The position numbers were made by a program, and so were the translations under genes. From assembly GCF_052030545.1 (NCBI RefSeq), contig NZ_JBPDIH010000002.1, positions 372,001 to 436,000 of the forward strand: 64,000 bases of DNA, read 5' to 3'. Source of the stretch: CANMXU01 sp052030545. GTDB lineage: Bacteria > Pseudomonadota > Gammaproteobacteria > Enterobacterales > Alteromonadaceae. Shown piece after piece: positions 9,391-18,490 of the stretch; the stretch's first letter is position 1, and each line of letters begins with the position of its first letter. The notes under the pieces were generated by a model, which had not been told where the DNA came from, ran no database searches, and worked only from the letters and a program-made list of their open reading frames with translations.

Positions 9391-9519
9391 CTATTTAAAA
9401 ATAAGATGAAACCACAGTGCATCAGCAATTAGCATTATTGCTAACCACAAAATAATCATTCGGGTTTTACGGCAAAATTGGCAATCGGTCTGCCACCACT
9501 GTAGAAAAGATCGTGTCAT
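9391..9519 (-). CDS. Possible small membrane protein with a CxxC pair, upstream of iscX
   Basis: An open frame of 42 codons, beginning MTRSFLQWWQTDCQFCRKTR, ends 22 bp before the iscX start on the same strand. The protein has a CQFC pair, a basic stretch and then one predicted membrane segment (MIILWLAIMLIADALWFHLI). No clear ribosome site is seen, and no family is recognised. It could be a real short gene co-transcribed with iscX or a chance frame. Confidence 0.35.
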   Translation of the reverse strand: MTRSFLQWWQTDCQFCRKTRMIILWLAIMLIADALWFHLIFK

Positions 9520-9573
9520 TAAATTCGATTGGGTATAAAGTATTATCAAAAGTATAACCTAAAGTACTCGTTT

Positions 9574-10017
9574 ATGTTGAATGACTTACCGATGACACTT
9601 TCCGCTGAAAGTAAGCTGACTGACAACTTACACCACGGCAAACAATTACTCGAACAATTAGAGGCTTGGCTTAACTTTCAAGCCCTAAAAGCGAATTGGT
9701 TTGCCGATGAAAATAAATCACTAACATGTACTTTTGTATTGCTGAGCCAACAGAGTTTTCAACAAACGGTTAGTCAAATAAAAAGCCTCGATGGGCAGCA
9801 ACAAGCACAATGGACGCTAGCTGACCACAATGACTTTATGGTTAAACAAGCGCCCAATAGCCGCAGCGTGAAAGCGGTATTAGCAATTTCAGAGGCGGTT
9901 TTAAATTCAAAATCAGACGACAATGCCCTGCTAAATAGCGAGCTAAAACAAACATTAGTTGCGGTGGTAAATACCATTGCGACACAAAATCAGTTAGATA
10001 ACATTACTATTGAGTGA
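9574..10017 (+). CDS. Hypothetical protein
   Basis: An open frame of 147 residues from ATG 9574 (MLNDLPMTLSAESKLTDNL). The frame stays open upstream to 9529 with a TTG, but no better ribosome site is seen there; ATG 9592 is another option. The protein looks soluble and Gln/Asn-rich, without cysteine clusters or membrane segments, and no family is recognised. It is followed 12 bp later by the GNAT gene, so the two are probably co-transcribed. Confidence 0.65.
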   Translation: MLNDLPMTLSAESKLTDNLHHGKQLLEQLEAWLNFQALKANWFADENKSLTCTFVLLSQQSFQQTVSQIKSLDGQQQAQWTLADHNDFMVKQAPNSRSVKAVLAISEAVLNSKSDDNALLNSELKQTLVAVVNTIATQNQLDNITIE

Positions 10018-10029
10018 ATCTTTTAGCTA

Positions 10030-10458
10030 ATGACCCATCACAGCTGCCCGAAAATAACATTAAGCCATAACAGCCCGAGTGTAGAAGACTTTTGCCAGCT
10101 ACGCTCACAAATGGGTTGGAACAATATTTGCCCAGAACTTACAGCGCAAAGCCTGAAAAATACACGCTTTCATGTCACCGCATACCACGACAAGAAACTT
10201 GTGGGAATGGGCCGAGTCATTGGCGATGGCGCGATGTATTTTTATATTCAAGACGTAATTGTCAGCCAAGATTACCAACAGCAAGGTTTAGGCAAAAAAC
10301 TAATGACGGCAATAGAAGCTTATATTCAAGCACATGCAGTTAAAGGCGCGACCGTTGGCTTACTAGCCGCCAAAGGGAAAGAGGCTTTTTATCAACAATT
10401 TGGTTATCAACTTCGGCCAAACGATGCCCTCGGTCATGGCATGTGTAAGTTTATTTAG
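10030..10458 (+). CDS. GNAT family N-acetyltransferase
   Basis: A 142-residue protein with the GNAT fold. Beta-strand motif D appears as FHVTAYHDKKLVGMGRVIG. The acetyl-CoA pyrophosphate loop (motif A, Q/RxxGxG/A) is seen as DYQQQGLGKKLMTAIEAYI. Motif B follows as AFYQQFGYQLRPND. The substrate is unknown; it resembles the YitI-like stand-alone acetyltransferases. It lies directly after the preceding hypothetical gene. Confidence 0.88.
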   Translation: MTHHSCPKITLSHNSPSVEDFCQLRSQMGWNNICPELTAQSLKNTRFHVTAYHDKKLVGMGRVIGDGAMYFYIQDVIVSQDYQQQGLGKKLMTAIEAYIQAHAVKGATVGLLAAKGKEAFYQQFGYQLRPNDALGHGMCKFI

Positions 10459-10516
10459 CACTACCTCCCCTATACTCGTTATTTTAAACGCTGGAACAAA
10501 GGGGTCTAAGAACAAA

Positions 10517-10594
10517 GGGGTCGGTGACATTAAACTTAAAACTACAATTAAAATGACGAGATTGCTGCTTAATTCCAATTATGTCACCGACCCC
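10517..10594. repeat. Small inverted-repeat element, copy 1 (MITE/REP-like)
   Basis: A 78-bp unit bounded by perfect 14-bp terminal inverted repeats GGGGTCGGTGACAT / ATGTCACCGACCCC, with an AT-rich centre. A second diverged copy follows at 10621. It has no coding capacity. This looks like a non-autonomous element or REP-type palindrome. A partial GGGGTC motif also precedes it at 10501. Confidence 0.75.
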
Positions 10595-10620
10595 GATATA
10601 ACACCTATTTAATCAAAATA

Positions 10621-10698
10621 GGGGCAGCGACATTAAACTTAAAACTATAATTAAAATGACAAAATTGTTGTTTGCTTGCTACCTATGTCACCGCCCCC
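10621..10698. repeat. Small inverted-repeat element, copy 2
   Basis: It has the same length and orientation as copy 1 and shares the internal string ACATTAAACTTAAAACTA. Its ends are GGGGCAGCGACAT and ATGTCACCGCCCC, which pair with two mismatches. The two copies lie 26 bp apart. Confidence 0.7.
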
Positions 10699-10721
10699 TA
10701 ATATAACTCCTCTATGAACAA

Positions 10722-10758
10722 AAAAAGCCTGCTGAAAATTAATGTCAGCAGGCTTTTT
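10722..10758. terminator. Bidirectional terminator downstream of the M3 peptidase gene
   Basis: A perfect 14-bp stem AAAAAGCCTGCTGA / TCAGCAGGCTTTTT with a 9-base loop. It ends 19 bp before the stop of the minus-strand peptidase gene and gives U-runs in both directions. Confidence 0.85.
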
Positions 10759-10777
10759 ACATAAGACAACTTATCAG

Positions 10778-12964
10778 TTAGTCAGCTTTTACCGGGAAAC
10801 CTCGGTCACGCATTAAGGCTTCAACTTGTGCATCTCGTCCTCTAAAGGCGCGATATGCCTCAGCAGGGTCAACCGCGTTTCGAACACTGAATAAATGTTC
10901 AACCAATTTAGCAGCAACTTCTTCATCATAAAAACCACCTGGTGCTTGCGCAAACGCTTCTGCCGCATCAGAGGTTAATACTTCCGCCCACATGTAACCG
11001 TAGTAGCTTGACGAATAACCTTCACCACTAAAGACATGACCAAAGTGCGGGCTACGATGACGCATTACAATTTGCTCTGGCATATTTAACGCCGCTAACG
11101 TTTCACGTTCAAACTTGTCAGCATCGATACCACTCGGGTCAACGGTGTGAAATTTCATATCAACTAAAGCAGAAGCTAAATATTCAGTGGTTTTAAAACC
11201 CTGATTAAAGTTCGCCGCTTTTTTAATTTTCTTCACTAACTCCGCCGGCATAGGTTTGCCTGTTTTATAGTGCACTAAGTAGTTATCAATTACTTGGTCA
11301 GTTGATAACCAACGTTCAAGTAATTGTGACTGAAATTCAGTGTAATCACGCACACCACTATTTAACGTTGGGTAGTCAACATTCGAGGCTAAAAAGTGCA
11401 AGGCATGGCCAAATTCATGGAAATAAGTCTCGGCGTCATCCCAAGAAATTAATGTTGGTTCACCCGGCGCTCCTTTGGAGAAGTTAGAGTTATTTGACGA
11501 TAAAACATTGGTTTTACCTTGGAAAGTGGTATGGCTACGGTAAGTGGTTGCCCACGCACCAGAACGCTTGCCTTGACGGGCAAATGGGTCTAAATACCAT
11601 AAACCAATATGCTCGCCCGAGGTTTTATCGGTAACTTCCCAAACACGTACGTCTTCATGGAAAACCGGTACTGAACCATCAGTAATTTCTGCAAAGCTAA
11701 AGTTAAATAAACGCCCTGCTACGTAAAACATTGCTTCACGTAAATTATTTAATTGCAGATATTGTTTTACTTCGTCTGAGTCTAAGTCGTATTTCGCTTT
11801 ACGTACTTTTTCTGCATAAAAACGATAGTCCCACGGCTTAATGTCTTTAATGCCATCTTCTTTTTTACCGATAGTTAGCATGTCGGCAACTTCTTCTTCA
11901 ACACGTGCAATAGCTGCTGGCCACACTGCTTCCATTAAAGCAATCGCATTTTCAGGCTTTTTCGCCATGCGATCTTCTAAACGCCACGAAGCATAGTTTT
12001 TATAACCCAATAAACCAACACGCTCATGGCGCAGTTTTAAAATTTTAGCGATCAGTGCATTGTTATCAAATTCATCACCATTGTCGCCTCGGTGATAATA
12101 ACTATTCCATACTTGTTTACGAAGTTCACGTTCGGTTGAATACGTTAAGAATGGGTCCATAGACGAGCGAGTATTAGTGATCGCGTATTCGCCTTCACGG
12201 CCACGATCTTTCGCAGCAGATGCTGCTGCATTAACGACTGACTCTGGTAAGCCACCTAATTGCGCTTTGCTTAAATATAAAACGTAGTTTTCTTCATCAG
12301 CCAACACATTATTACTAAATTGCGTATGTAACTTAGCGAGTTCTTGGTTAATGTCTGCATAACGTTTTTGCTTGTCACCTTTTAGTGTCGCGCCATTACG
12401 CGCAAAACCGTTGTAGTTAAGCAAGACTAAACGTTGCTGCTCAGGCGATAGTTTTTTCACTTCGTCTGAATGAAAAACCTGTTCAACACGTGCAAATAGT
12501 TTTTCGTTTTGACGAATTTTAGAGTAAAACGCCGAAAGCTTAGGTGCCATTTGCGCTTGAATTTTACGAAACTCTGGTGAAGAAACATTGCTGCTCCAAA
12601 TGCCGTAATAGGTATATAAACGATCAAGATCACTACCAGTCGCTTCTAACGCCACTATAGTGTTTTCAAAGTTAGCCGGCGCTGGGTTATTAGCAATAAC
12701 TTCAATTTCAGCTAAATTTTTTGCCATCGCAATTTCAAAAGCAGGTACTAAACCGGCAATGCTCACTTGATCAAATGCCGGTACGCCTTGGAAAGGTCCG
12801 GTCCATTTTGCTAATAATTGTTGTGCTGACTGCTTTGCAGAAACCGTTGCACTGTCGCTTGCTTGAGCGGGCAGTTGTTTGGCTACAGGCTGAGAATCGT
12901 TATTAGCGCTACAGCCAAGCAAAATGCTAGAAACTAGCATGGCTTTAATAAGCGGTTGCTTCAT
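10778..12964 (-). CDS. dcp: M3 family dipeptidyl carboxypeptidase, predicted lipoprotein
   Basis: A 728-residue zinc metallopeptidase of the thimet oligopeptidase (M3) family, closest in form to Dcp, which removes C-terminal dipeptides. An N-terminal signal with lipobox LLGC (Cys about residue 18) predicts export and lipid anchoring; the E. coli Dcp is cytoplasmic. The zinc motif HEFGH begins at residue 516. The neighbouring substrate region, with YWxxxL-like features and RHRSPHFGHVFSGEGYSSSY, is present. The gene stands alone with a strong terminator. Confidence 0.92.
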   Translation of the reverse strand: MKQPLIKAMLVSSILLGCSANNDSQPVAKQLPAQASDSATVSAKQSAQQLLAKWTGPFQGVPAFDQVSIAGLVPAFEIAMAKNLAEIEVIANNPAPANFENTIVALEATGSDLDRLYTYYGIWSSNVSSPEFRKIQAQMAPKLSAFYSKIRQNEKLFARVEQVFHSDEVKKLSPEQQRLVLLNYNGFARNGATLKGDKQKRYADINQELAKLHTQFSNNVLADEENYVLYLSKAQLGGLPESVVNAAASAAKDRGREGEYAITNTRSSMDPFLTYSTERELRKQVWNSYYHRGDNGDEFDNNALIAKILKLRHERVGLLGYKNYASWRLEDRMAKKPENAIALMEAVWPAAIARVEEEVADMLTIGKKEDGIKDIKPWDYRFYAEKVRKAKYDLDSDEVKQYLQLNNLREAMFYVAGRLFNFSFAEITDGSVPVFHEDVRVWEVTDKTSGEHIGLWYLDPFARQGKRSGAWATTYRSHTTFQGKTNVLSSNNSNFSKGAPGEPTLISWDDAETYFHEFGHALHFLASNVDYPTLNSGVRDYTEFQSQLLERWLSTDQVIDNYLVHYKTGKPMPAELVKKIKKAANFNQGFKTTEYLASALVDMKFHTVDPSGIDADKFERETLAALNMPEQIVMRHRSPHFGHVFSGEGYSSSYYGYMWAEVLTSDAAEAFAQAPGGFYDEEVAAKLVEHLFSVRNAVDPAEAYRAFRGRDAQVEALMRDRGFPVKAD

Positions 12965-13319
12965 GAAATATGCTCCTAAAAATCTTGTTGTTTTATGTTG
13001 GAATATGTAAACCCATCAACTTTAGCAAAAGAAATTTTAAATGTGCCGTAAACATGATGAAAGGTTGGTTTTAAGCGATGAGTCAAAAATATGGTGACCC
13101 AATCGCACTACTTATCTGAAAAGTTTGCTTTTGGTCAACATACAATCCTTTAAGGCATTGCGCATTTATTGCACAACGCTTAAAATGCACTTTAGAGTTT
13201 AAGCTCTAAATTAGTATTCTTGCAACGCACCTAAGTTTACAGCGCTTGCTGTGGCCGACTCGCTTAACGTAATTGGCTTAACTTAATTGGCTTAATATGG
13301 TAACTAGGAAAACGTTAGT
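12965..13319. other. Intergenic region with a 14-bp tandem repeat
   Basis: No gene is seen. It holds the divergent control sequences of the M3 peptidase and the next plus-strand gene. A weak hairpin TTTAGAG/CTCTAAA lies near 13192-13211. A 14-bp repeat follows: CTTAACGTAATTGG (13263-13276), CTTAACTTAATTGG (13277-13290), and a partial third copy. Confidence 0.5.
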
Positions 13320-13607
13320 TTGAAGCATAAAAAACCTGACAGAAGCACAGCCTTGCTCAATATTATTAGCGCCGTACGACACGACTTTCCTTTCAACGTG
13401 CCCGAGTCTAATATTTGCGGAATTTCCTGTGTTGGCTGCCCAAAAAAACTGTTAGAGCTTGTTGATACTGAACTGTGCGACTGGGAAGTAAAAATAGCCG
13501 ACGGCGTAATTCCCAATTTTGGCGAAATTTCACGTTTAGCAAAACTGTGTGAAAATGTCAGACGTGGCTTAAAACGCAATAACTTAGTTAACCTGAGCTC
13601 GGCTTAA
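13320..13607 (+). CDS. Small cysteine-motif protein of unknown function
   Basis: A 95-residue protein from a TTG start at 13320, with AGGA ten bases upstream. It carries a CGISCVGCPKKLLELVD segment (CxxxCxxC, about residues 33-40), which looks like a metal or Fe-S site. The rest is helical and basic. Similar short proteins occur in Shewanella-like genomes, as far as I recall, without an assigned role. No other start codon is available near the N-terminus. The next gene begins more than 400 bp later. Confidence 0.65.
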   Translation: MKHKKPDRSTALLNIISAVRHDFPFNVPESNICGISCVGCPKKLLELVDTELCDWEVKIADGVIPNFGEISRLAKLCENVRRGLKRNNLVNLSSA

Positions 13608-14044
13608 TAAATACTTCTTTAGCCGCTACTTTTACTAACTTCCGCGTTAAATTCACTTGCAATACGCCCACATGGATGTGGAAGGTAGAGCGACGTACGA
13701 ACCAAAGCCGTGACCAGCTATTGACGCGTAAATTTACCTTGAAGTAAGCAAAACCAGCAAGCTAGAGGTTAACATGAAAAATATGATGTTATATTTCAAC
13801 TCGTTAAATATCTCTTAAACCGAGTTCAGGTTAGTTACGTAAACCCCGAGTTATCATTTACCCTACTAAAACCTTATTTTTTACAAGGATTTATTTTTCT
13901 AATCAATTAGTTATTTAAAACTACTACTAAATCAAGAAACTACTCGATATTTAACGAGTGTGTGACATTATCTTGATTTACACCAAGTTTTTTCAAGCAA
14001 TTTTAACTACAATATCGTCACTATTTTGATAAGTGAACATTGTA
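13608..14044. other. 437-bp intergenic region upstream of the NnrS-like gene
   Basis: No convincing gene was found; a 14-codon frame at 13774 is too short to support. The region is AT-rich towards the NnrS-like gene and contains an FNR/NnrR-like site (listed separately). Confidence 0.5.
13973..13986. promoter_or_regulatory. FNR/CRP-family (NnrR/DNR-like) binding site candidate
   Basis: TTGATTTACACCAA matches the FNR consensus TTGAT-N4-ATCAA with one mismatch and lies 58 bp before the NnrS-like start. nnrS genes are commonly controlled by NO-sensing FNR-family regulators, which supports the call. Confidence 0.5.
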
Positions 14045-15250
14045 ATGATGCAAATAACCGACCTTAAAAAAGAAGAGCAAATTTTCCCTCTATTTCGTTT
14101 AGGTTTTCGCCCATTTTTCTTATTTGGGTCAATCTTTAGTTTTATTGCCCTATTTCTTTGGCTGTTTATTTTAAAAGGCACCTTAGCTTACATGCCTTTT
14201 GGCGGCGGTTATTGGTGGCATATTCATGAAATGATCTACGGTTTTGGTGGTGCCATTATCGCAGGTTTCTTATTAACTGCAGTGCAAAACTGGACCGGAG
14301 TGCGCGGCGCGCAAGGCACTACGCTTATGGTGCTGTTTGCTTTGTGGTTAGCAGGTCGTGTTTTGTTATTGTTTCCTGATATTTTGGGTAACCTTGCGAC
14401 AACCATTGTCGATTTAAGCTTTTTGCCTGCCGTTGCTTATGTACTTGGCAAACCTATTATTGCCATTAAACAATACCGTAATTTATTTTTTGTGCCGCTG
14501 TTAGCTTTATTTACCATTGCTAATTTAGAAATGCACTTGGCTGTGTATTCACCTAATAACTTTAACTTAATCTTTTCAGGTTATGCCGGTGTCTTGCTCG
14601 TGACCTTTTTAATGTCGGTAATGGCAGGACGAGTCGTACCTATGTTTACCGCAAACGGTACACAAACCACCAAAGTATTACCATTGCCTTGGTTAGAAAA
14701 AACCACTAACGGTGCGTTAGCCATTGCCATGTTTTCTTTATTATTTCATCCACTGGTTGGCTTTAATGCCACCTTTTTTGGCGTGATATTAATTATTGCC
14801 GGTGTTAGCCAAGCAATGCGATGGTTTAGACTAAAACCTTGGATCACCCTTGGCGTGCCATTGTTGTGGTCGTTACATGGCGCATTAAAGTTTATTTGGT
14901 TTGGTTTAATTTTATTGGGTGTAAGTTATTTAATTGCCGAAATTCCATCTAACCATATTTGGCATTTACTGACTGTTGGCGGTATGGGCGGTTTAATTTT
15001 AGCGATGATATCGCGCGTATCTTTAGGTCATACAGGGCGTGTATTAACACCACCTAAAAGCATGAGCATTGCCTATGTGGCAATTTTATTAGCAGCACTG
15101 GTGCGCGCCTTTGGTCCGTGGGGCTTTCCACAAGCAACCAGCATATTTTACGATGTAAGTGCGTTTCTTTGGTTTATTGCATTTGCTATATTTGCTTTCC
15201 ATTACGGCCCGATGTTATTTAAAGCACGTGTCGATGGTCGACCAGGCTAA
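14045..15250 (+). CDS. nnrS: NnrS family haem-copper membrane protein
   Basis: A 401-residue polytopic inner-membrane protein with about 12 hydrophobic segments. It has NnrS hallmarks: FRLGFRPFFLFGSIFS near the N-terminus, WWHIHEMIYGFGGAIIAGFLLTAVQNWT, and the late histidines in HLLTVGGMGGLILAMISRVSLGHTGR. NnrS proteins contain haem and copper and protect cells during nitric oxide stress. The start at ATG 14045 was chosen because AAGTGA lies 8 bases upstream; a GTG at 14033 is possible. It is followed 40 bp later by a dehydrogenase gene. Confidence 0.9.
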   Translation: MMQITDLKKEEQIFPLFRLGFRPFFLFGSIFSFIALFLWLFILKGTLAYMPFGGGYWWHIHEMIYGFGGAIIAGFLLTAVQNWTGVRGAQGTTLMVLFALWLAGRVLLLFPDILGNLATTIVDLSFLPAVAYVLGKPIIAIKQYRNLFFVPLLALFTIANLEMHLAVYSPNNFNLIFSGYAGVLLVTFLMSVMAGRVVPMFTANGTQTTKVLPLPWLEKTTNGALAIAMFSLLFHPLVGFNATFFGVILIIAGVSQAMRWFRLKPWITLGVPLLWSLHGALKFIWFGLILLGVSYLIAEIPSNHIWHLLTVGGMGGLILAMISRVSLGHTGRVLTPPKSMSIAYVAILLAALVRAFGPWGFPQATSIFYDVSAFLWFIAFAIFAFHYGPMLFKARVDGRPG

Positions 15251-15290
15251 TTTCCACTAAGAAAACTTTTACCAAAATAAGAGACTCAAT

Positions 15291-16244
15291 ATGCGCGCAG
15301 TTTTTCTAGATAAAAAAACCTTTCACAAGACGATTGCATTAGATGAAATTAGCGCGCAGTTTGATTCCTTTACTTGCTTTGATGTTACTGCAGAGCACGA
15401 AATAATTACTCGCTGCCAAGATGCTGATGTGGTCTTAACCAACAAAGTCGTCTTTGACAAAAAAACACTCGAGCAGTTACCTAAACTCAAGCTCATTTGC
15501 ATCACGGCAACCGGTGTTAATAATGTAGATATTGCAGCAGCAAACGCTTTAGGCATTACAGTCACTAACGCTAAAGCCTACGCAAAAGGCTCGGTTGCGC
15601 AATATGTATTTGCTCAGTTACTTGAATATTTCAACCAAACTAGTCATCACAATGCCAATACCGCTAAAGGTTTGTGGCAGCAAAGCGATACCTTTTGTTA
15701 TTTAGGTAATACTATTTATGAACTTGCTGATAAGACCATCGGCATAATTGGCTATGGCGATTTAGGACAATCGGTTGCGCAAATAGCGACGGCATTTAAT
15801 ATGAAAGTGATGGTGGCTGAGCGTCCAAGTGCTGTCTCAATACGATCACAACGTTATGCTTTTGATGAGGTTATTAAGCAAGCCGACATTATTACCCTGC
15901 ACTGCCCGCAAACCCCGGAAACCGAGCAGCTTTTTAATCGGCAAATTTTCTCAAACATGCAAACACATGCCGTACTTGTTAATACCGCACGTGGCGCACT
16001 GATCAACAATGACGACCTTATTGATGCCCTAAATAATAACGATATTGGCTACGCCATTTTAGATGTGCTCGATCAAGAGCCGCCAAGGTCCGATCACCCG
16101 TTATTAACGGCTGAGCTCACTAACCTTAAAATTACTGCACATATTGCATGGGCGAGTATGGAAGCCCAGCAACGTTTAATTGCCATTGTTGCCAGCAATA
16201 TTTCCTCGTTTTTCTCCGGCGGAAAATTGAATCAAGTCACATAA
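15291..16244 (+). CDS. D-2-hydroxyacid dehydrogenase (NAD-dependent, HprA-like)
   Basis: A 317-residue Rossmann-fold oxidoreductase. The nucleotide-binding loop is GIIGYGDLGQSVAQIA. The family catalytic Arg, Glu and His can be placed in VNTARGALINNDDLIDAL, DVLDQEPPRSDHPLL and ITAHIAWAS. It resembles hydroxypyruvate/glycerate dehydrogenases, but the exact substrate cannot be read from sequence. The start at ATG 15291 gives a normal N-terminus. Its relation to the preceding NnrS-like gene is unclear. Confidence 0.9.
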   Translation: MRAVFLDKKTFHKTIALDEISAQFDSFTCFDVTAEHEIITRCQDADVVLTNKVVFDKKTLEQLPKLKLICITATGVNNVDIAAANALGITVTNAKAYAKGSVAQYVFAQLLEYFNQTSHHNANTAKGLWQQSDTFCYLGNTIYELADKTIGIIGYGDLGQSVAQIATAFNMKVMVAERPSAVSIRSQRYAFDEVIKQADIITLHCPQTPETEQLFNRQIFSNMQTHAVLVNTARGALINNDDLIDALNNNDIGYAILDVLDQEPPRSDHPLLTAELTNLKITAHIAWASMEAQQRLIAIVASNISSFFSGGKLNQVT

Positions 16245-16365
16245 GGCATTAACGGCTAAATGTTTTCACATATTTGATGAAAATAATTACAAGATCATAG
16301 ACTTTTCATAGACAGAGATTTATCCTCTTTAACTAATAAAAATATTTAGTTTAAAGGACTTAAGC

Positions 16366-18156
16366 ATGAAAAAGCTTAGTATATTACTAACTTTTCTATC
16401 CGCTGTTTTACTCACCGCTTGTAATGGCCACAACGAAGACGACAGTCAAAGCGATACTGACGATACTCAAAACACCATCACCGATGAAACGGTACGTTTA
16501 GGTTACTTTGACGATAGCAACAGCTTTGTTGAAGGTAAAATTAAATTATCACTTGCCGACAATACCGTAAGCGCCGGCGGAACCATAGGTTTGAGCGTAA
16601 CCCTTGTTGATAGTAGCAACGCCATTGTTACCACACCTGTTACGGTAACTTTTAGTTCAAGTTGTGCCACCAACGGCAATGCAACGCTTGATGAAAGCGT
16701 GATCACATCAAACGGCAGTGCCAGTTCAACATTTGCTGATATCAGCTGCGCGGGAACCTCGGGCAATGAAGATGTCGTGAGTGCCTCGATTTCAGTTAAT
16801 GAATTAACCATTAGTGCCAGCGAAACTATTACCATCACAGGTGAACGTTTAGGCTCAATCGAATTTATTTCAGCCGAGCCAAGCAATATTGTTTTAAAAG
16901 GTTCCGGTGGTGTTAACCAACAAGAAAGCTCAACTATTACCTTTTTAGTCAAAAGTGCTTTAGGTAACGCTTTAGCGCAGCAAGAAGTTGAATTTACCTT
17001 AGACTCAGTTGCTGGCGGTGTTAGCTTAAGTAAAACAAGTGGCGTTACCAACAATGACGGTTTTATTAGTACGCAAGTCGCTTCTGGCACAGTGCCAACA
17101 ACAGTTCGTGTTACAGCAACTGCAAGCTTAACGGTTGATGGCGAAACGACTTCTATTCAAAGCCAATCAGATTTACTGTCAATTAATACCGGTTTACCTC
17201 ACCAAGCTTCAATGAGCATCGCCGCTGATAACTTTAACCTTGAAGCGGGCGATTATAACGGTGAAACAGCCGCAATTACCGTGCAATTAGCCGATAATTT
17301 TAATAATCCTGTTGCCGACGGCACTACAGTAAATTTCACCACCGAAGGTGGTAGCATAGAGCCAAGTTGCACTACGGTAGCTGGCGCATGCTCGGTAACA
17401 TGGACAAGTGGCGATCCAAAACCAGTCGATCACCGCGTAACGATTTTAGCAACCGCAATTGGCCATGAAAGCTTTGTTGATACCAATGGTAACAATGTGT
17501 TTGATAACGCAGATGGCAGTGCAATTGCTGATGTAGCTTTTGTTTCATCTGGCTTTGGCACCATAGCTGATGCAAGCTCTGGTTTTAATGATATGTCAGA
17601 AGCGTGGCGTGATGATAACGCTAATGGCAGTTACGAAGTTGGCGAAGTATTTATCGATATTAACGGCAATGAAACCTTTGACGATGCCAATGGCTTATTT
17701 AATGGTCCGCAATGTCAGGGCGACTTATGTGCCGCTGCCGACAGTCGTTCAATAAATATTAGACGTGCAATTGAGTTGGTGATGTCAGGCTCAGAAGCGG
17801 TATTTAGTTTAACCAATGGCGACGGCAGTATTGTGTTTCAAAGTGCCTTTGAAAGCAGTGATGTCGCAGATATTACCGAGCTAGCAAGTCAAGCATTCTT
17901 GTTACACTTTACCGATAGCGCCGGACAAAAATTACCTGCTGGCACAACAGTTGAAGTCAGCTTTAGTGCAGGTACCGTTTCAGGTGTTACTAATTATACC
18001 GTCAGCAATACCAACTCAAGTGAGGTAGATACCATCGCATTTTCATTAACCAATGGCTTAGACGATGAAGCTGAGTTAGTTGAACTTAACATTACCTTTA
18101 CCACGCCTAAAGGCGATGTCACTAGTCTTACCCCTATCAATATTCAATTATTGTAA
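16366..18156 (+). CDS. Lipoprotein with bacterial Ig-like (invasin-type) domains
   Basis: A 596-residue secreted lipoprotein (lipobox LTAC, Cys about residue 19). An acidic Asp/Asn/Thr-rich linker follows, and then repeated beta-rich modules of the Big_1/invasin type. Examples are VSAGGTIGLSVTLVDSSNAI near residue 70 and VADGTTVNFTTEGGSIEPSC near residue 310. A short insert near residues 360-430 has Asp/Asn-rich DxNxxG motifs (DTNGNNVFDNADG, DINGNETFDDANG) resembling calcium-binding loops. It has a strong AAAGGA ribosome site. It is probably a surface or extracellular structural protein; the ligand is unknown. Confidence 0.85.
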   Translation: MKKLSILLTFLSAVLLTACNGHNEDDSQSDTDDTQNTITDETVRLGYFDDSNSFVEGKIKLSLADNTVSAGGTIGLSVTLVDSSNAIVTTPVTVTFSSSCATNGNATLDESVITSNGSASSTFADISCAGTSGNEDVVSASISVNELTISASETITITGERLGSIEFISAEPSNIVLKGSGGVNQQESSTITFLVKSALGNALAQQEVEFTLDSVAGGVSLSKTSGVTNNDGFISTQVASGTVPTTVRVTATASLTVDGETTSIQSQSDLLSINTGLPHQASMSIAADNFNLEAGDYNGETAAITVQLADNFNNPVADGTTVNFTTEGGSIEPSCTTVAGACSVTWTSGDPKPVDHRVTILATAIGHESFVDTNGNNVFDNADGSAIADVAFVSSGFGTIADASSGFNDMSEAWRDDNANGSYEVGEVFIDINGNETFDDANGLFNGPQCQGDLCAAADSRSINIRRAIELVMSGSEAVFSLTNGDGSIVFQSAFESSDVADITELASQAFLLHFTDSAGQKLPAGTTVEVSFSAGTVSGVTNYTVSNTNSSEVDTIAFSLTNGLDDEAELVELNITFTTPKGDVTSLTPINIQLL

Positions 18157-18162
18157 TTGGCA

Positions 18163-18187
18163 GGCGCAGCAAACTTTTTGTTGCGCC
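18163..18187 (+). terminator. Possible terminator after the Ig-like lipoprotein gene
   Basis: An 11-bp stem GGCGCAGCAAA / TTTGTTGCGCC with one G-U pair and a 3-base loop lies 6 bp past the stop. Only a short T-rich stretch follows. The rest of the gap to 18490 holds no gene. Confidence 0.55.
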
Positions 18188-18490
18188 GCTATTTTAACGC
18201 AAGGCTTTCCTGCTTAAAGGAAGGTTTTAAACCAATTTGATTAAATAAATGATCACTCAGCTTGAGATAAAACGCTTTAATGCAAGGCGCTTTTTTTTAG
18301 GAAGGGTAATTCCCTTTCAAAAATAAGTAACACCGCAGTAAAGTGTTTTAGTCAAGCCGTATCGGAGCTTTTCAGCGGCCCGCCCCTCCTAATTACAGTT
18401 TAAAAGTATTTGATAGAGAATGACTAAAACTGCAAAAATTTAGCGAGTTCTAGCACCGCTGAAATAGCTCTGAGTTAATCATGTTATTAA

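Noticed and set aside
16503..17090. Long antisense frame (195 codons) inside the Ig-like lipoprotein gene
   Set aside because: It is a shadow of the repetitive Ser/Thr/Val-rich coding sequence; the plus-strand frame has signal peptide, ribosome site and domain matches.
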